From an uncultured Bacillota bacterium (lineage in GTDB: Bacteria > Bacillota > Clostridia > Christensenellales > QAND01), in the NCBI GenBank assembly GCA_905188085.1, contig CAJJKN010000005.1:62001-126000 (forward strand): a DNA stretch of 64,000 nt, written 5' to 3'. Below the pieces are notes generated by a model. It was not told the DNA's origin and did no database searches. It saw nothing but the letters and a program-made list of their open reading frames with translations. Of the stretch, positions 35,536 through 45,154 are shown in pieces. Position 1 is the stretch's first letter; every line of letters begins with the position of its first letter. A program made the translations under genes and the position numbers.

Positions 35536-36873
35536 TTAACGGTTGCGGCGCAGCCAGGTCGGGATTTCCAGATCGTCATCATCCCGATTGTCTTCACGGC
35601 TGAAGCTGGGCGCGGTGTTGCGCTCGTTCATCCGGGGAGAACGCTGTTCCGGCTTGAAGCCCGGGAACTCCACATCTGCCTGCAATTCCACTTCCTGCTC
35701 CACAATCTGCTGCGGCTGAACGGGCGCTTGCTGCTGCATCGGCTGCGACGGCATGGAGGCCGGGCGGATGGCCGGGCGGTCTTCCATGGCCTGCTGATAA
35801 TTCGGCTGGATGGGCTGAATCGGGGTGCGCGGCTGCACGGGCTGCTGCATCGGCTGCGCCTGCGGGGCTACGGGTTTCGGCTGCGGCTTTTTCAGCTGCG
35901 GACGGCCCGTGGCCGTGGAGGGCACATAATCAAAGCCGGTGGCGATGACGGTGATGCGCATGGTATCGCCCAAAGATTCGTCAATGCCGGCACCGAAGAT
36001 GATATTGGCTTCCGGATCGGCCGCGGCCTGCACATATTCGGCGGCCTCGGTCACTTCCATAATGCCCATATCGCTGCCGCCGGTGATGTTGAGCAGCACG
36101 CCCTTGGCGCCGTTGATGGAGGTTTCCAACATCGGAGACTGGATGGCCTGCTTGGCCGCCACGGAGGCGCGGTCTTCCCCGCTGCCAACGCCGATGCCCA
36201 TATGCGCCACACCCTGACATTCCATAATGGCTTTTACATCGGCAAAGTCCAAGTTGATCAAGCTCGGCACGGCGATCAGGTCGGAAATGCCCTGGATGCC
36301 CTGGCGGAGCACATCGTCCGCCATGCGGAACGCTTCCAAAATGCTGGTGCCTTTGCCCACCACAAGCAGCAGCCTGTCGTTGGGGATGATAACCAGCGTA
36401 TCTACGTTTTCTTTCAGCGCGGCAATGCCCTGTTCGGCGTTGCGGGAGCGCTGTTTGCCTTCAAAGGAGAACGGGCGGGTTACAACGCCGACGGTTAAAA
36501 TGCCCATTTCGCGCGCGATCTGCGCCACAACCGGCGCAGCGCCGGTGCCGGTGCCGCCGCCCATGCCGGCGGTGATGAACACCATATCCGAGCCTTTGAT
36601 GGCCGCCGCGATATCGTCTTTGCTTTCTTCGGCCGCTCTTGCGCCCATTTCCGGGTTTGCACCTGCACCCAAGCCGCGGGTCACCTTTTCGCCGATTTGA
36701 ATGCGGGTGGCGGCTTTAGAGAGATACAGCGCCTGGCGGTCTGTATTAACGGCGATGAATTCCACGCCCTTTAGGCCGTAATCCACCATGCGGTTTACCG
36801 CATTGTTGCCGGCGCCGCCGACGCCGACTACCTTTATAGCTGCTAACTGAGAATCCAGATCAAAATCCAACAT
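35536..36873 (-). CDS. ftsZ: cell division protein FtsZ
   Basis: A 445-residue tubulin homologue. The GTP-binding features are all present: [13 protein letters not shown] near residue 18, NTDRQAL, the tubulin signature [13 protein letters not shown] near residue 105, and the T7 loop [11 protein letters not shown]. The variable linker (about 320-425) is unusually rich in Pro and Gln. The C-terminal peptide [14 protein letters not shown] is the conserved tail that binds FtsA. FtsZ forms the division ring and, in sporulation, the polar septum. AGGAGG precedes the ATG. It is the last gene of the dcw cluster, 15 bases after ftsA. Confidence 0.97.
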   Translation of the reverse strand: MLDFDLDSQLAAIKVVGVGGAGNNAVNRMVDYGLKGVEFIAVNTDRQALYLSKAATRIQIGEKVTRGLGAGANPEMGARAAEESKDDIAAAIKGSDMVFITAGMGGGTGTGAAPVVAQIAREMGILTVGVVTRPFSFEGKQRSRNAEQGIAALKENVDTLVIIPNDRLLLVVGKGTSILEAFRMADDVLRQGIQGISDLIAVPSLINLDFADVKAIMECQGVAHMGIGVGSGEDRASVAAKQAIQSPMLETSINGAKGVLLNITGGSDMGIMEVTEAAEYVQAAADPEANIIFGAGIDESLGDTMRITVIATGFDYVPSTATGRPQLKKPQPKPVAPQAQPMQQPVQPRTPIQPIQPNYQQAMEDRPAIRPASMPSQPMQQQAPVQPQQIVEQEVELQADVEFPGFKPEQRSPRMNERNTAPSFSREDNRDDDDLEIPTWLRRNR

Positions 36874-36888
36874 ACTTTAAGAGGCCTC

Positions 36889-37992
36889 CTATCTCTTTGT
36901 AAAACGGCTTGTCCAACCGGGACGCCGGGTCGATTTTTCAGGTTGATCCATGGCAACGGCTTCCAACAGCGCAAGCGCCGCCACATCGTAATGGGTGGAG
37001 CCGTCTGCCAACTGCAACGGCAGGCCCTGAACGGGCAGCCCCACATGCGAGGATAGAAAATCCCGCACGCCGCGAATGCCCTCGTAGCCGTCTCCGGCCA
37101 ATTGGGCGATGGATTTTTCCGTAAACGTAACCGGCGCATGATCAATCCCCTGGCGCAGATAAAAACACGTTTCCTCCACGCGGGCCTGAATGATCTCTGC
37201 CACGGTGCTGTGTTCGAAAGGAACCAGCTTGCCCTCCGCGGAGCGGACATAATCTTTGGCTCCGGGATCCACCTCAATGCCAAAGGAAAACTGGCGCTTG
37301 AGCTGCTCGGCATATTCCAAAGGAATCTGCAATACCTGCGCAAGGTCGTTGGCCACATGATAGCCGCCTACATATAGCGTTTCGCAATAGACCAAAGCAT
37401 CCCCTGCGAATACAGAAATACCTATATTATAATACCCCACATCCAGCAATACTGCAATAGCGCTTCTGGCGGGTTTTGGAATCAAAAACAACCCTTCGGC
37501 CAAAGGCTGGGCGTAAAACGACGAGGCGCGCATTTTTAAATCATCCAGCGCGGCGTTTACCTCGGCGATAAACTCCCTGCCGGCGCCGATGGAGCCGGAC
37601 TGGCCGATAGGGCTTGTTCCCATGGCGGGCACGGAAAAGCGATGAATCATCTCGTATCCGTCTGCCATGTATTCAAACGACCGGGGCAAATCCTCTTCTT
37701 CCTCGGCAAAGCGGCCGGGCTGCGGCGCTGCCGATTTTACCAGGTTTACCTGGCAATACGGCGCGGGCACGCCCACTGTCAAGCGCTTGATGCGCTTGCC
37801 CGTCTGTTCTTCCAATTTTAAAATTACGTCGCTGATTCCCTTGTTCATGCCAAACGTGGAAACCGTGGATCCTTTACGAATACCGGAAAAAGGCACTTTT
37901 GTCTGTCCAAAGATGGCGTATGTGCCGTCTTTTCGAATTTGCCCGGCCAAGCATACAATGCTAGAGCTGGTGGTGACAAGAACAGCATCCAT
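36889..37992 (-). CDS. ftsA: divergent FtsA-like cell division ATPase
   Basis: A 367-residue actin-fold protein located exactly where ftsA belongs, between ftsQ and ftsZ. FtsA/PilM-type features include TVGVPAPYC, a phosphate-binding strand LLDVGYYNIGISVFAGDALVYCETLYVGGYHVANDLA near residue 180 and a C-terminal basic tail (RRPGWTSRFTKR) that could bind the membrane. It is shorter than typical FtsA (about 410-420) and weakly conserved at the N-terminal phosphate loop (VTTSSSIVCLAG), so it is a divergent member. GGGGAATG precedes the ATG. FtsA tethers FtsZ to the membrane. Confidence 0.75.
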   Translation of the reverse strand: MDAVLVTTSSSIVCLAGQIRKDGTYAIFGQTKVPFSGIRKGSTVSTFGMNKGISDVILKLEEQTGKRIKRLTVGVPAPYCQVNLVKSAAPQPGRFAEEEEDLPRSFEYMADGYEMIHRFSVPAMGTSPIGQSGSIGAGREFIAEVNAALDDLKMRASSFYAQPLAEGLFLIPKPARSAIAVLLDVGYYNIGISVFAGDALVYCETLYVGGYHVANDLAQVLQIPLEYAEQLKRQFSFGIEVDPGAKDYVRSAEGKLVPFEHSTVAEIIQARVEETCFYLRQGIDHAPVTFTEKSIAQLAGDGYEGIRGVRDFLSSHVGLPVQGLPLQLADGSTHYDVAALALLEAVAMDQPEKSTRRPGWTSRFTKR

Positions 37993-38142
37993 CTACATCA
38001 TTCCCCTCTTCTGCCTGTATTCTTAGGTATTTTATCAGAATTCCCTACAAAATACAAAGCCTAATTTCTGGTTTTATGCGTAAAACAGGGCATTTGCGCC
38101 CGGCGATGCCTGAAAACGCCGCCAAAGCAACGGCCTGTCCGT

Positions 38143-38874
38143 TTACGGAATATAGCTGGCGCCCTTTTCGCCGGTCACATCCAAAGTGCCGGTCAATTTG
38201 CCCTCTTGAATCAAGCGGGGCATGAGGGTGTTCAGCCAATTTATTTTAGTGTCCAAATTGTCCGCGCTGCCCATGCGGATGGTCATCCCGGTATCGGTTT
38301 TGACATGCACAGCGGCGGGCTGGGTAATATCCATTTCCACGATTTTATCGGCATAGGACTGCGCCATAAGCCGGGGCATCATCTGCCCATAGGCATACAA
38401 CTGATAGGCCGTGGGGCCCTGAATCTGGGCGCCCAGGGAGGCGGCCGTGGGCGCAAAGCCCTCGATTAAAGGCACGCCGTTTGGCTGATCGGACAATTGC
38501 AAAACAACGCCGTTTTCGTCGATAAAGGCATACTGGCCGTCGTAATACACGGCGCCGTAAGCCGTTTTTTCCGAGACATGCAGCACGATCGTGCCGGGCA
38601 GTTCGTAGGAAATGCGCTCGAAATGCAAATACGGCTGCAATTCGATGTTGGTTTTCACCTGACTTTTGCTGACCAAAAACAGGTTTTGCCCAAGCTGCAC
38701 GCCGCTCTGCGCGATGACCTCTTCTTGGCTAAAGCGCTGACTGCCCTCCACTTTAATCTCTTTGATTTCAAAGACAAAATAGCCCAAGGCCGCACAGCCG
38801 CAGAGCATAACCAGCGTCAGCAGCAGCACGACCCAATGCAGCTTTTTATTCTTTTTCTTTTGCTTTTTGGCCAA
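38143..38874 (-). CDS. ftsQ: cell division protein FtsQ/DivIB
   Basis: A 243-residue bitopic protein: a lysine-rich cytoplasmic tail (MAKKQKKKNKK), one transmembrane helix (residues 13-33), a POTRA domain (IKEIKVEGSQRFSQEEVIAQSGVQLGQNLF) and the FtsQ-type beta domain with YDGQYAFIDENGVVL. It is part of the FtsQLB complex that controls septal wall synthesis. The start codon is TTG at 38874 with AGGAG ahead. It lies directly after murA. Confidence 0.88.
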   Translation of the reverse strand: MAKKQKKKNKKLHWVVLLLTLVMLCGCAALGYFVFEIKEIKVEGSQRFSQEEVIAQSGVQLGQNLFLVSKSQVKTNIELQPYLHFERISYELPGTIVLHVSEKTAYGAVYYDGQYAFIDENGVVLQLSDQPNGVPLIEGFAPTAASLGAQIQGPTAYQLYAYGQMMPRLMAQSYADKIVEMDITQPAAVHVKTDTGMTIRMGSADNLDTKINWLNTLMPRLIQEGKLTGTLDVTGEKGASYIP

Positions 38875-38886
38875 ATTGTCTTACTC

Positions 38887-40131
38887 CTATTGTATTTCGG
38901 CGCCAAGCGCGCCCAGCTCCCGCGCGAGGTTTTCATACCCGCGGTCGATAAACTGTTTGCCTTCCACCACGGTTTTCCCTTCGGCGGCCAGGCCGGCGAT
39001 GACAAGCGCCGCGCCCCCGCGCAAATCCTTGGCGGAAACCTGCGCGCCAAACAACGGCGCGCCGCCGCGCACCACGGCAGTGCGCTCTTTGACCTGAATT
39101 TTGGCGCCCATGCGGCACAGCTCCGGCGCGTGTTTAAAGCGGTTTTCAAACACGTTTTCCGAAATGACGCAGGTGCCGCGGCACAGGCAGGCCACCGCCA
39201 TAAACTGGGCCTGCAAATCCGTGGGAAAGCCCGGATAGGGCAGCGTTTCAATCTTTTGCATTTCGCAAAGGCGTTTGGGCGCCAAAAGATGCACGCTGTT
39301 TTGGGTAAAGGTAATTTCACAGCCGGTTTCCTGCAATTTGGAAGCGGCGGCCTGCAAATGCGCAGGGCAGATATTGGTCAGCGTTATGTTGCCGCCGGTG
39401 ATGGCGGCCGCAGCCAGATAGGTGCCGGCGACGATGCGGTCCGGCATGATGGCATAGCGCACGCCGTTTAGTTTTTCCACGCCGGTAATTTTCACCGTGC
39501 CGGTGCCGGCGCCCTCGATCCTGCCGCCCATTTGGTTGATAAACTGTGCCAGATCCGCCACTTCCGGCTCTCTGGCAGCGTTATGTAGCACGGTAACGCC
39601 CCGGGCCGTTACGGCGGCCATGATGATGTTTTCCGTGGCGCCCACGGAGGGATAATCCAGCGTGATTTCCGCGCCGCGGGCGTGTGTGCCGTCGCAATGG
39701 ATTTCGCCGTGCGTTTCGTTGATTTGCACCTGCAACGCGCGCAGGCCTTTTAAGTGCAGATCAATCGGCCTGAGCCCGATTTCGCAGCCGCCCGGCTGGG
39801 TCACTTTCGCTTTGCCGAAGCGGGAAATCAGCGCGCCCAGCATAAAGATGCTGCTGCGCATTTTTTTTGAAAGCGCCTCCGGCATTTCATAGCTGTCTGC
39901 GTGTTTGGCGCAAAGGCGGATTTCGCTGCCCATGCACACGGCTTCGCAGCCCAAAAGGCGCAAAATTTCCAGCATGTTTTCCACGTCGCTAAGATGAGGG
40001 CAATTTTCCAAAATCACCTCTTCTTCCGTCATAATGCAGGCGGCCAGAATCGGCAAAATCGCGTTTTTCGCGCCATAGACCGGCACGCTGCCGGACAGCG
40101 GAACCCCGCCGTAAACGGTGAAACAGGACAT
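38887..40131 (-). CDS. murA: UDP-N-acetylglucosamine 1-carboxyvinyltransferase MurA
   Basis: A 414-residue enzyme with the EPSP-synthase-like fold. It has the N-terminal [12 protein letters not shown] with the catalytic Lys, the active-site Cys in [12 protein letters not shown] near residue 112 (the residue alkylated by fosfomycin), and [21 protein letters not shown]. It transfers enolpyruvate from PEP to UDP-GlcNAc, the first committed step of peptidoglycan synthesis. The start is ATG 40131 with GGAGGT ahead. It occupies the place between ftsW and ftsQ where murG/murB are found in many genomes. Confidence 0.96.
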   Translation of the reverse strand: MSCFTVYGGVPLSGSVPVYGAKNAILPILAACIMTEEEVILENCPHLSDVENMLEILRLLGCEAVCMGSEIRLCAKHADSYEMPEALSKKMRSSIFMLGALISRFGKAKVTQPGGCEIGLRPIDLHLKGLRALQVQINETHGEIHCDGTHARGAEITLDYPSVGATENIIMAAVTARGVTVLHNAAREPEVADLAQFINQMGGRIEGAGTGTVKITGVEKLNGVRYAIMPDRIVAGTYLAAAAITGGNITLTNICPAHLQAAASKLQETGCEITFTQNSVHLLAPKRLCEMQKIETLPYPGFPTDLQAQFMAVACLCRGTCVISENVFENRFKHAPELCRMGAKIQVKERTAVVRGGAPLFGAQVSAKDLRGGAALVIAGLAAEGKTVVEGKQFIDRGYENLARELGALGAEIQ

Positions 40132-40193
40132 AGGATGCACCTCCAATGTTTTCAAAGTATCCTATGCCCCGTGTACGGATTTGGTGCACGAAA

Positions 40194-41303
40194 TTATGCA
40201 GGCGTGGAATACCGGGAGATATTCAGCAAAATGCCGATGGAGCCCATAAACAGCATCAGCGAGCTGGTTCCGGCGGAGATAAACGGCAGGGTCTGCCCCG
40301 TGGGCGGGATGCTGCCCGTGACAACGCCGATGTTGATGGCCACCTGAACGGCGATCATCGTGGTGATGCCCATGGCCAAATTGCTGCCAAAGGCGTTGGG
40401 GCAGGTCAGCGCCACGCGCATGCCCCGCCAGATTAAAAACAAATACGCGGCAATGACGCAAAACACGCCCACCAGCCCCAGCTCTTCGGCGATGATGGAA
40501 AAGATAAAATCGCTTTCCTCCATCGGCAAAAACAAAAGCTTTTGCTGGCTCATGCCCAGGCCCTTGCCAAACAGCCCGCCGGAGCCGATGGCATAGAAGG
40601 ATTGAATCAATTGCCAGGAATCGCCCTGGGTATCGGACCAGGGATCCAGATAAACAAACATGCGCTTTAACCGATACGGCTCTATGATGATCAACACGGC
40701 CACGGCCGCCACGCCCAATACGCACAAAATGAGAAGATGCGTTTTGCTGGCGCCGCAGGCAAACAGCATGATAAACGTGATGATCATGATGCAAAGCACC
40801 ATGGAAAGGTTTGGCTGCAGCATGATGGGAATACACATCACGGCGGAGATTACAAACGCCGGGATGATGCCCCCCGTCCAGGTGGACAGCCGCTCCCTGT
40901 TTTTTGCAAAATAGCTGGAAAGCAACACCACCACCGTAATTTTACACAATTCAGACGGTTGCATGGTGGTGATGCCCAGATTTACCCAGCGCCGGGCGCC
41001 GTTTAGCTCAATGCCGATCGGCTTTGGCAAAAACACGCACAGCAGCAGCACAAGCGTAACTGCCACAAGCGGCACTTTCACCCGCTCTAAGCGCTGGAAA
41101 TTGAAGTTGGCCATAAACAGCATGGCCAAAAGGCCCAGCACCACGCCCTCCACCTGTTTTATAAAATAGTAGGCGGGCTGGCCGAGCTTGATCGTGGCCC
41201 GGTAATAGCTGGCGCTGTATACCATAACGCAGCCAAACAGGGCCAGAATGATGGTGATGAGAAAGATGGAAAAATCAAATTTTCCCTTGACCATTTTCTG
41301 CAT
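40194..41303 (-). CDS. ftsW: SEDS-family glycosyltransferase FtsW (SpoVE-like)
   Basis: A 369-residue polytopic protein with about ten transmembrane segments. SEDS motifs are visible: GARRWVNLGITTMQPSELCKI, KNRERLSTW, the PLRDTQGDSWQ-type region (DPWSDTQGDSWQLIQSFYAIGSGGLFGKGLG), and ESDFIFSIIAEELGLVG near residue 270. FtsW polymerises lipid II together with the class B PBP. It is preceded by murD with 3 bases between them. It could equally serve as SpoVE in sporulation, since no second SEDS gene is in the window. Confidence 0.93.
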   Translation of the reverse strand: MQKMVKGKFDFSIFLITIILALFGCVMVYSASYYRATIKLGQPAYYFIKQVEGVVLGLLAMLFMANFNFQRLERVKVPLVAVTLVLLLCVFLPKPIGIELNGARRWVNLGITTMQPSELCKITVVVLLSSYFAKNRERLSTWTGGIIPAFVISAVMCIPIMLQPNLSMVLCIMIITFIMLFACGASKTHLLILCVLGVAAVAVLIIIEPYRLKRMFVYLDPWSDTQGDSWQLIQSFYAIGSGGLFGKGLGMSQQKLLFLPMEESDFIFSIIAEELGLVGVFCVIAAYLFLIWRGMRVALTCPNAFGSNLAMGITTMIAVQVAINIGVVTGSIPPTGQTLPFISAGTSSLMLFMGSIGILLNISRYSTPA

Positions 41304-41306
41304 TGT

Positions 41307-42665
41307 TTATTTCAGCTCCATTACAATGCGCTTGAAAACAGCCCCCCTCTGTTCAAAGTTATCAAACATATCAAAACTTGCACAGGCCGGGCTGAGCAGC
41401 ACATTCATTCCGGGCGACGCCAAATGCCTTGCCTTTTGCACCGCCTCTTCAAAGGTGTATGCACGATGTACGCTGATAAACCCTGCCGTTTTGGCAGCGG
41501 ACAAAATTTGTTCGGAAGTTTCGCCCACCACAACGATGGACTGGATGTATTTGGTAAACGCCCGAAACATAGGCATATAGTCTGAATTTTTGTTGGAGCC
41601 GCCCAAAATCAGCACGGTGGGCTTTGTCATGGCCTGAATGGCCTTGATGGTGGAATCCGGGTTTGTGGCCTTGCTGTCGTTGATATAGGTCACGCCATTT
41701 ACCTCGCGGACGGTTTCGATGCGGTGCTCCACGCCGGCAAAGGTCATCAGCGTATGGCGGATGATTTCCGGCTTTACGCCCATGACATACGCGCACAACA
41801 CGGCCGCCAGCGCGTTTTCCAGATTGTGCGGGCCGGGGATTTTCACTTCGTCCGCCCGCATGATGGGCGTATCCTTTCGGCCGATGCGCACGACGATTTC
41901 GCCGCGCTTGATACACGCGCCCTGGATGATGTTTTGCGTGCGGGAAAAATACAACACCCTGCATTTCGGTTCATCCCGCAGCGCCACCACGCGCGGATCA
42001 TCGGCATTCAAAATGCAGACATCCTCGCCGCGCTGGTTTTCATACACTTTTTTCTTGCAGTTGATATAGTTTTCCATCGTCCCGAAATAGTTCAGATGGT
42101 CTTCGGTTAAATTTAAAATGGCAGACACTTTGGGGCGAAAATCCAAGTTGCCCACTGTCATAAACGGCGCGGTTTCGCAGACGATCACATCGCCCGGCCG
42201 TGTATCCAGCGCCCGGGTGCACACCGGCACGCCGATATTGCCCAGCACATGGGTGCGGCTGCCGTTGTTTTTGAAGATTTCGCCGACGAGGGTGGTGGTG
42301 GTGGTTTTGCCGTTTGTGCCGGTGATGGAGATAAAATCCCCTTTTGTGAACCAGGCGCCCAGCTGCAATTCGCTGATGACCACCGTGCCGTTTTGTTTGG
42401 CCTTTTCCACCCACGGCGCCCAATAGTATACGCTGGGGGATAAGACGATATAATCTTTGCCTTGAATCAAATCATCCGGCTCTGTGCCGAGACGCCAATC
42501 CGCCTGTATGTCTTTCAGCTGTTCTATGGCGGTTTGTATCTGTTCGCGGGTGCGCGTGTCCGTCAGCGTTAAATTTGCGCCCAGGCGGCTGAGCATTTGG
42601 GCCGCGGCCACGCCGCTTCTTGCCATGCCCACGACCAGAACGTTTTTCCCTTTCATCTCTACCAT
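41307..42665 (-). CDS. murD: UDP-N-acetylmuramoylalanine-D-glutamate ligase MurD
   Basis: A 452-residue Mur ligase with the N-terminal UDP-binding domain (VLVVGMARSGVAAAQML), the central P-loop ITGTNGKTTTTTLVGEI near residue 115, LTEDHLNYFGTMENY, and the C-terminal domain (YINDSKATNPDSTIKAI; LILGGSNKNSDY). It adds D-glutamate to UDP-MurNAc-L-Ala in the cytoplasm. AAGGAGAG precedes the start. mraY lies 20 bases upstream. Confidence 0.96.
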   Translation of the reverse strand: MVEMKGKNVLVVGMARSGVAAAQMLSRLGANLTLTDTRTREQIQTAIEQLKDIQADWRLGTEPDDLIQGKDYIVLSPSVYYWAPWVEKAKQNGTVVISELQLGAWFTKGDFISITGTNGKTTTTTLVGEIFKNNGSRTHVLGNIGVPVCTRALDTRPGDVIVCETAPFMTVGNLDFRPKVSAILNLTEDHLNYFGTMENYINCKKKVYENQRGEDVCILNADDPRVVALRDEPKCRVLYFSRTQNIIQGACIKRGEIVVRIGRKDTPIMRADEVKIPGPHNLENALAAVLCAYVMGVKPEIIRHTLMTFAGVEHRIETVREVNGVTYINDSKATNPDSTIKAIQAMTKPTVLILGGSNKNSDYMPMFRAFTKYIQSIVVVGETSEQILSAAKTAGFISVHRAYTFEEAVQKARHLASPGMNVLLSPACASFDMFDNFEQRGAVFKRIVMELK

Positions 42666-42685
42666 CGTATACTCTCTCCTTTTTC

Positions 42686-43684
42686 TTACCAGCCCAGTGA
42701 CACAAGCCCCAACACCGTGAACGCCAACGTCCAGGCGTAATACATCACAACAATGCTGGTTTCATGCATGCCTTTTAATTCAAAATGATGGTGCAAAGGC
42801 GCCATTTTGAAAATGCGTTTATGGCGAAGCTTAAAGCTGCCCACCTGCAAAATGACGGAAACGGTGCTCAAAATATACATAAAGCCCATCACCGGCAACA
42901 GATAGATCAGCCGCGTGGCCACGGCCAGCACCGAAATCGCGGCGCCCAGCGCCAACGAGCCGGTGTCGCCCATAAACACCTTGGCAGGGTGCGCATTAAA
43001 GCGCAAAAACGCCAAACAGCCGCCCGCCATCGCAGCGCCGAAAACGGCCATGTTGTTCATCTCTATGCCCCAGAGCACCTGCCCGGTCCCCAAAGCCGAT
43101 TGCGCTAAGGTATAAGCGGCAATGGCAAACCCGCCGCACACAAACACGCCCATGCCGCCGGCCAGGCCATCCAGCCCATCGGTTAAGTTGACGGAATTGA
43201 CCATGCCGACCACGATAAACACCACAAACGGAATATACCAGCCGCCAAAATCCACCAGCCCGGCAAACGGGATATAGAGCTTGGTGCCGATTTCCGGCGA
43301 ATGGGCGGCAAAGACGGCCACCAGCACCGCCAGGCCAAACTGGCCGATGATCTTTTGATAGGCCTTTAGGCCCAAAGAGCGGTGCTTTGCCACTTTGATA
43401 TAGTCATCCAAAAACCCTACGGCGCCAAAGCCCAATGTGATGAGCACGGAAAACACGGCAAAGCCGTAGGATTGACGGGTAAACAGCAGCGCAGAGACCA
43501 GGCCGCCGAAAAGAAAGATAAGTCCGCCGATGGTGGGGGTGCCTTGTTTTATCAGATGGGTCTGCGGCCCGTCATCGCGGACGCTTTGTCCCATTTTCAG
43601 CCGCCGCAAAATCGGCAGGACCACCGGCCCCGCCGCCAACGACAGCAAAAAGCCCACAACCAAGGGCCAAATCAGTTGCTGCAT
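42686..43684 (-). CDS. mraY: phospho-N-acetylmuramoyl-pentapeptide transferase MraY
   Basis: A 332-residue polytopic enzyme with about ten membrane helices. Catalytic motifs are present: GTPTIGGLIFL, GFLDDYIKVAKHRSLGLKA with the DD pair, VNLTDGLDGLAGG, and HHHFELKGM near the C-terminus. It transfers phospho-MurNAc-pentapeptide to undecaprenyl phosphate, giving lipid I. AGGAG precedes the ATG. It follows murE directly. Confidence 0.97.
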   Translation of the reverse strand: MQQLIWPLVVGFLLSLAAGPVVLPILRRLKMGQSVRDDGPQTHLIKQGTPTIGGLIFLFGGLVSALLFTRQSYGFAVFSVLITLGFGAVGFLDDYIKVAKHRSLGLKAYQKIIGQFGLAVLVAVFAAHSPEIGTKLYIPFAGLVDFGGWYIPFVVFIVVGMVNSVNLTDGLDGLAGGMGVFVCGGFAIAAYTLAQSALGTGQVLWGIEMNNMAVFGAAMAGGCLAFLRFNAHPAKVFMGDTGSLALGAAISVLAVATRLIYLLPVMGFMYILSTVSVILQVGSFKLRHKRIFKMAPLHHHFELKGMHETSIVVMYYAWTLAFTVLGLVSLGW

Positions 43685-43693
43685 GGTATTCTC

Positions 43694-45133
43694 CTAGCGT
43701 TGTTGTAAAATGTCCTGCACGATCTGCTTTTCGTCAAACGGATGGCGCACGCCGTTGATTTCCTGATACGGCTCGTGGCCTTTGCCGGCCAACAGCACCA
43801 CATCGTTTTCCTTGGCCAGGCTCATGGCCTTGGCAATGGCCTGCCTTCTGTTTTCCACTACATAGTATTCACAGCCGGACTGGTTTAATCCCGGCAGAAT
43901 CTGTTCGATGATGGCCATCGGCTCTTCGGTACGCGGGTTGTCGGTGGTAACCACGCAAAGATCCGAGCCTTTGCCCGCGGCCAGGCCCATCAGCGGGCGC
44001 TTGCTGGGGTCGCGGTCTCCGCCGCAGCCGAACACCGTGATCACCCGCCCTTTGGCAAAGCCGCGCACGGCCGCCAGAATGTTATCCAGCCCGTCCGGCG
44101 TGTGGGCATAGTCCAAAATAACGGTATAGGGCGTGCCGGGCGTAGGAATTACTTCAATGCGCCCGGGCACGGTATGCACTTTATGCAGCCCGTCCACAAT
44201 CTGTTCCAGCGAAAGGCCGAAGCCGTAGCACGCGGCCGCGCACGCCAGAGAATTGTACACGGAAAACCGGCCGGGAATGGACAGTTCTATCTTTCCTTCG
44301 CCGATGGGGGTGGAAAGGGTGTAGCGAATGCCCTCTGCGCCCAGGTGCACATCTTTGGCCATGATGTCCGCTTTGTTGTCTATGCCGAAGGTGAGCACAT
44401 CGCAGGGCACGCCGTCTTTCATATAGGGCGTATGCGGATCGTCGGCGTTGAAAACACCCAGCTTTGTCATGGAAAACAGCTTTTTCTTTTCCGCGGCATA
44501 CGCTTCCATCGTGCCGTGATAATCCAGATGGTCCTGCGTGAGGTTTGTAAACACCGCCACTTCGTAGGGAATGCCGTCCACCCGGTGTTGAGACAGCGCG
44601 TGGGAGGAAACCTCCATCACCGTACAGCTGCACTGCTTTTCCAAAAACAGCGCCAGCGTGCTTTGCAATTGCACCGGTTCCGGCGTGGTCATGGAAGAGC
44701 CCATCACCTCGTCGCCCGCCATCAGCGCCACCGTGCCCAACAGGCCAGTTTTTTCGCCGGCAGCATCCAGCACGGTTTTCAGCATATAGGTGGTGGTGGT
44801 TTTGCCGTTGGTGCCGGTTACGCCGAACATATGCATTTTTTCCGCCGGACGGCCGTAAAAATTGGCAGCCAACAGCGGCAGCGTGGCGCGCGTGTCCTCC
44901 ACCAACACCTGCGGCACGTTTAAATCCATCGGCCGCTGCACGATCAGCGCGCTGGCCCCCTGCTCCACGGCGGTGCGGGCAAAATCATGCCCGTCTGCAT
45001 TTAACCCGGAAATACAGCAAAACGCCGTGCCCGGCTTTACCTTGCGGGAATCAAAGGTAAGCGCCGTGATTTCCACATCCTGCTCCAGCGGGCGCAGCAC
45101 CGCCACGCCGGAAAGTAATTGACTCAATCGCAT
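43694..45133 (-). CDS. murE: UDP-MurNAc-tripeptide synthetase MurE (meso-diaminopimelate type)
   Basis: A 479-residue Mur ligase. The P-loop GVTGTNGKTTTTYML is near residue 105, VSSHAL near 175 and LTQDHLDYHGTMEAY near 195. The C-terminal TTDNPRTEEP carries the DNPR signature that marks meso-diaminopimelate-adding enzymes rather than lysine-adding ones, so the wall is probably of the meso-DAP type. AAGGAGG precedes the ATG. In this cluster it follows the PBP gene as in Bacillus (spoVD-murE), but murF is not found. Confidence 0.96.
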   Translation of the reverse strand: MRLSQLLSGVAVLRPLEQDVEITALTFDSRKVKPGTAFCCISGLNADGHDFARTAVEQGASALIVQRPMDLNVPQVLVEDTRATLPLLAANFYGRPAEKMHMFGVTGTNGKTTTTYMLKTVLDAAGEKTGLLGTVALMAGDEVMGSSMTTPEPVQLQSTLALFLEKQCSCTVMEVSSHALSQHRVDGIPYEVAVFTNLTQDHLDYHGTMEAYAAEKKKLFSMTKLGVFNADDPHTPYMKDGVPCDVLTFGIDNKADIMAKDVHLGAEGIRYTLSTPIGEGKIELSIPGRFSVYNSLACAAACYGFGLSLEQIVDGLHKVHTVPGRIEVIPTPGTPYTVILDYAHTPDGLDNILAAVRGFAKGRVITVFGCGGDRDPSKRPLMGLAAGKGSDLCVVTTDNPRTEEPMAIIEQILPGLNQSGCEYYVVENRRQAIAKAMSLAKENDVVLLAGKGHEPYQEINGVRHPFDEKQIVQDILQQR

Positions 45134-45154
45134 AGAACATCCTCCTTAAAGAGA

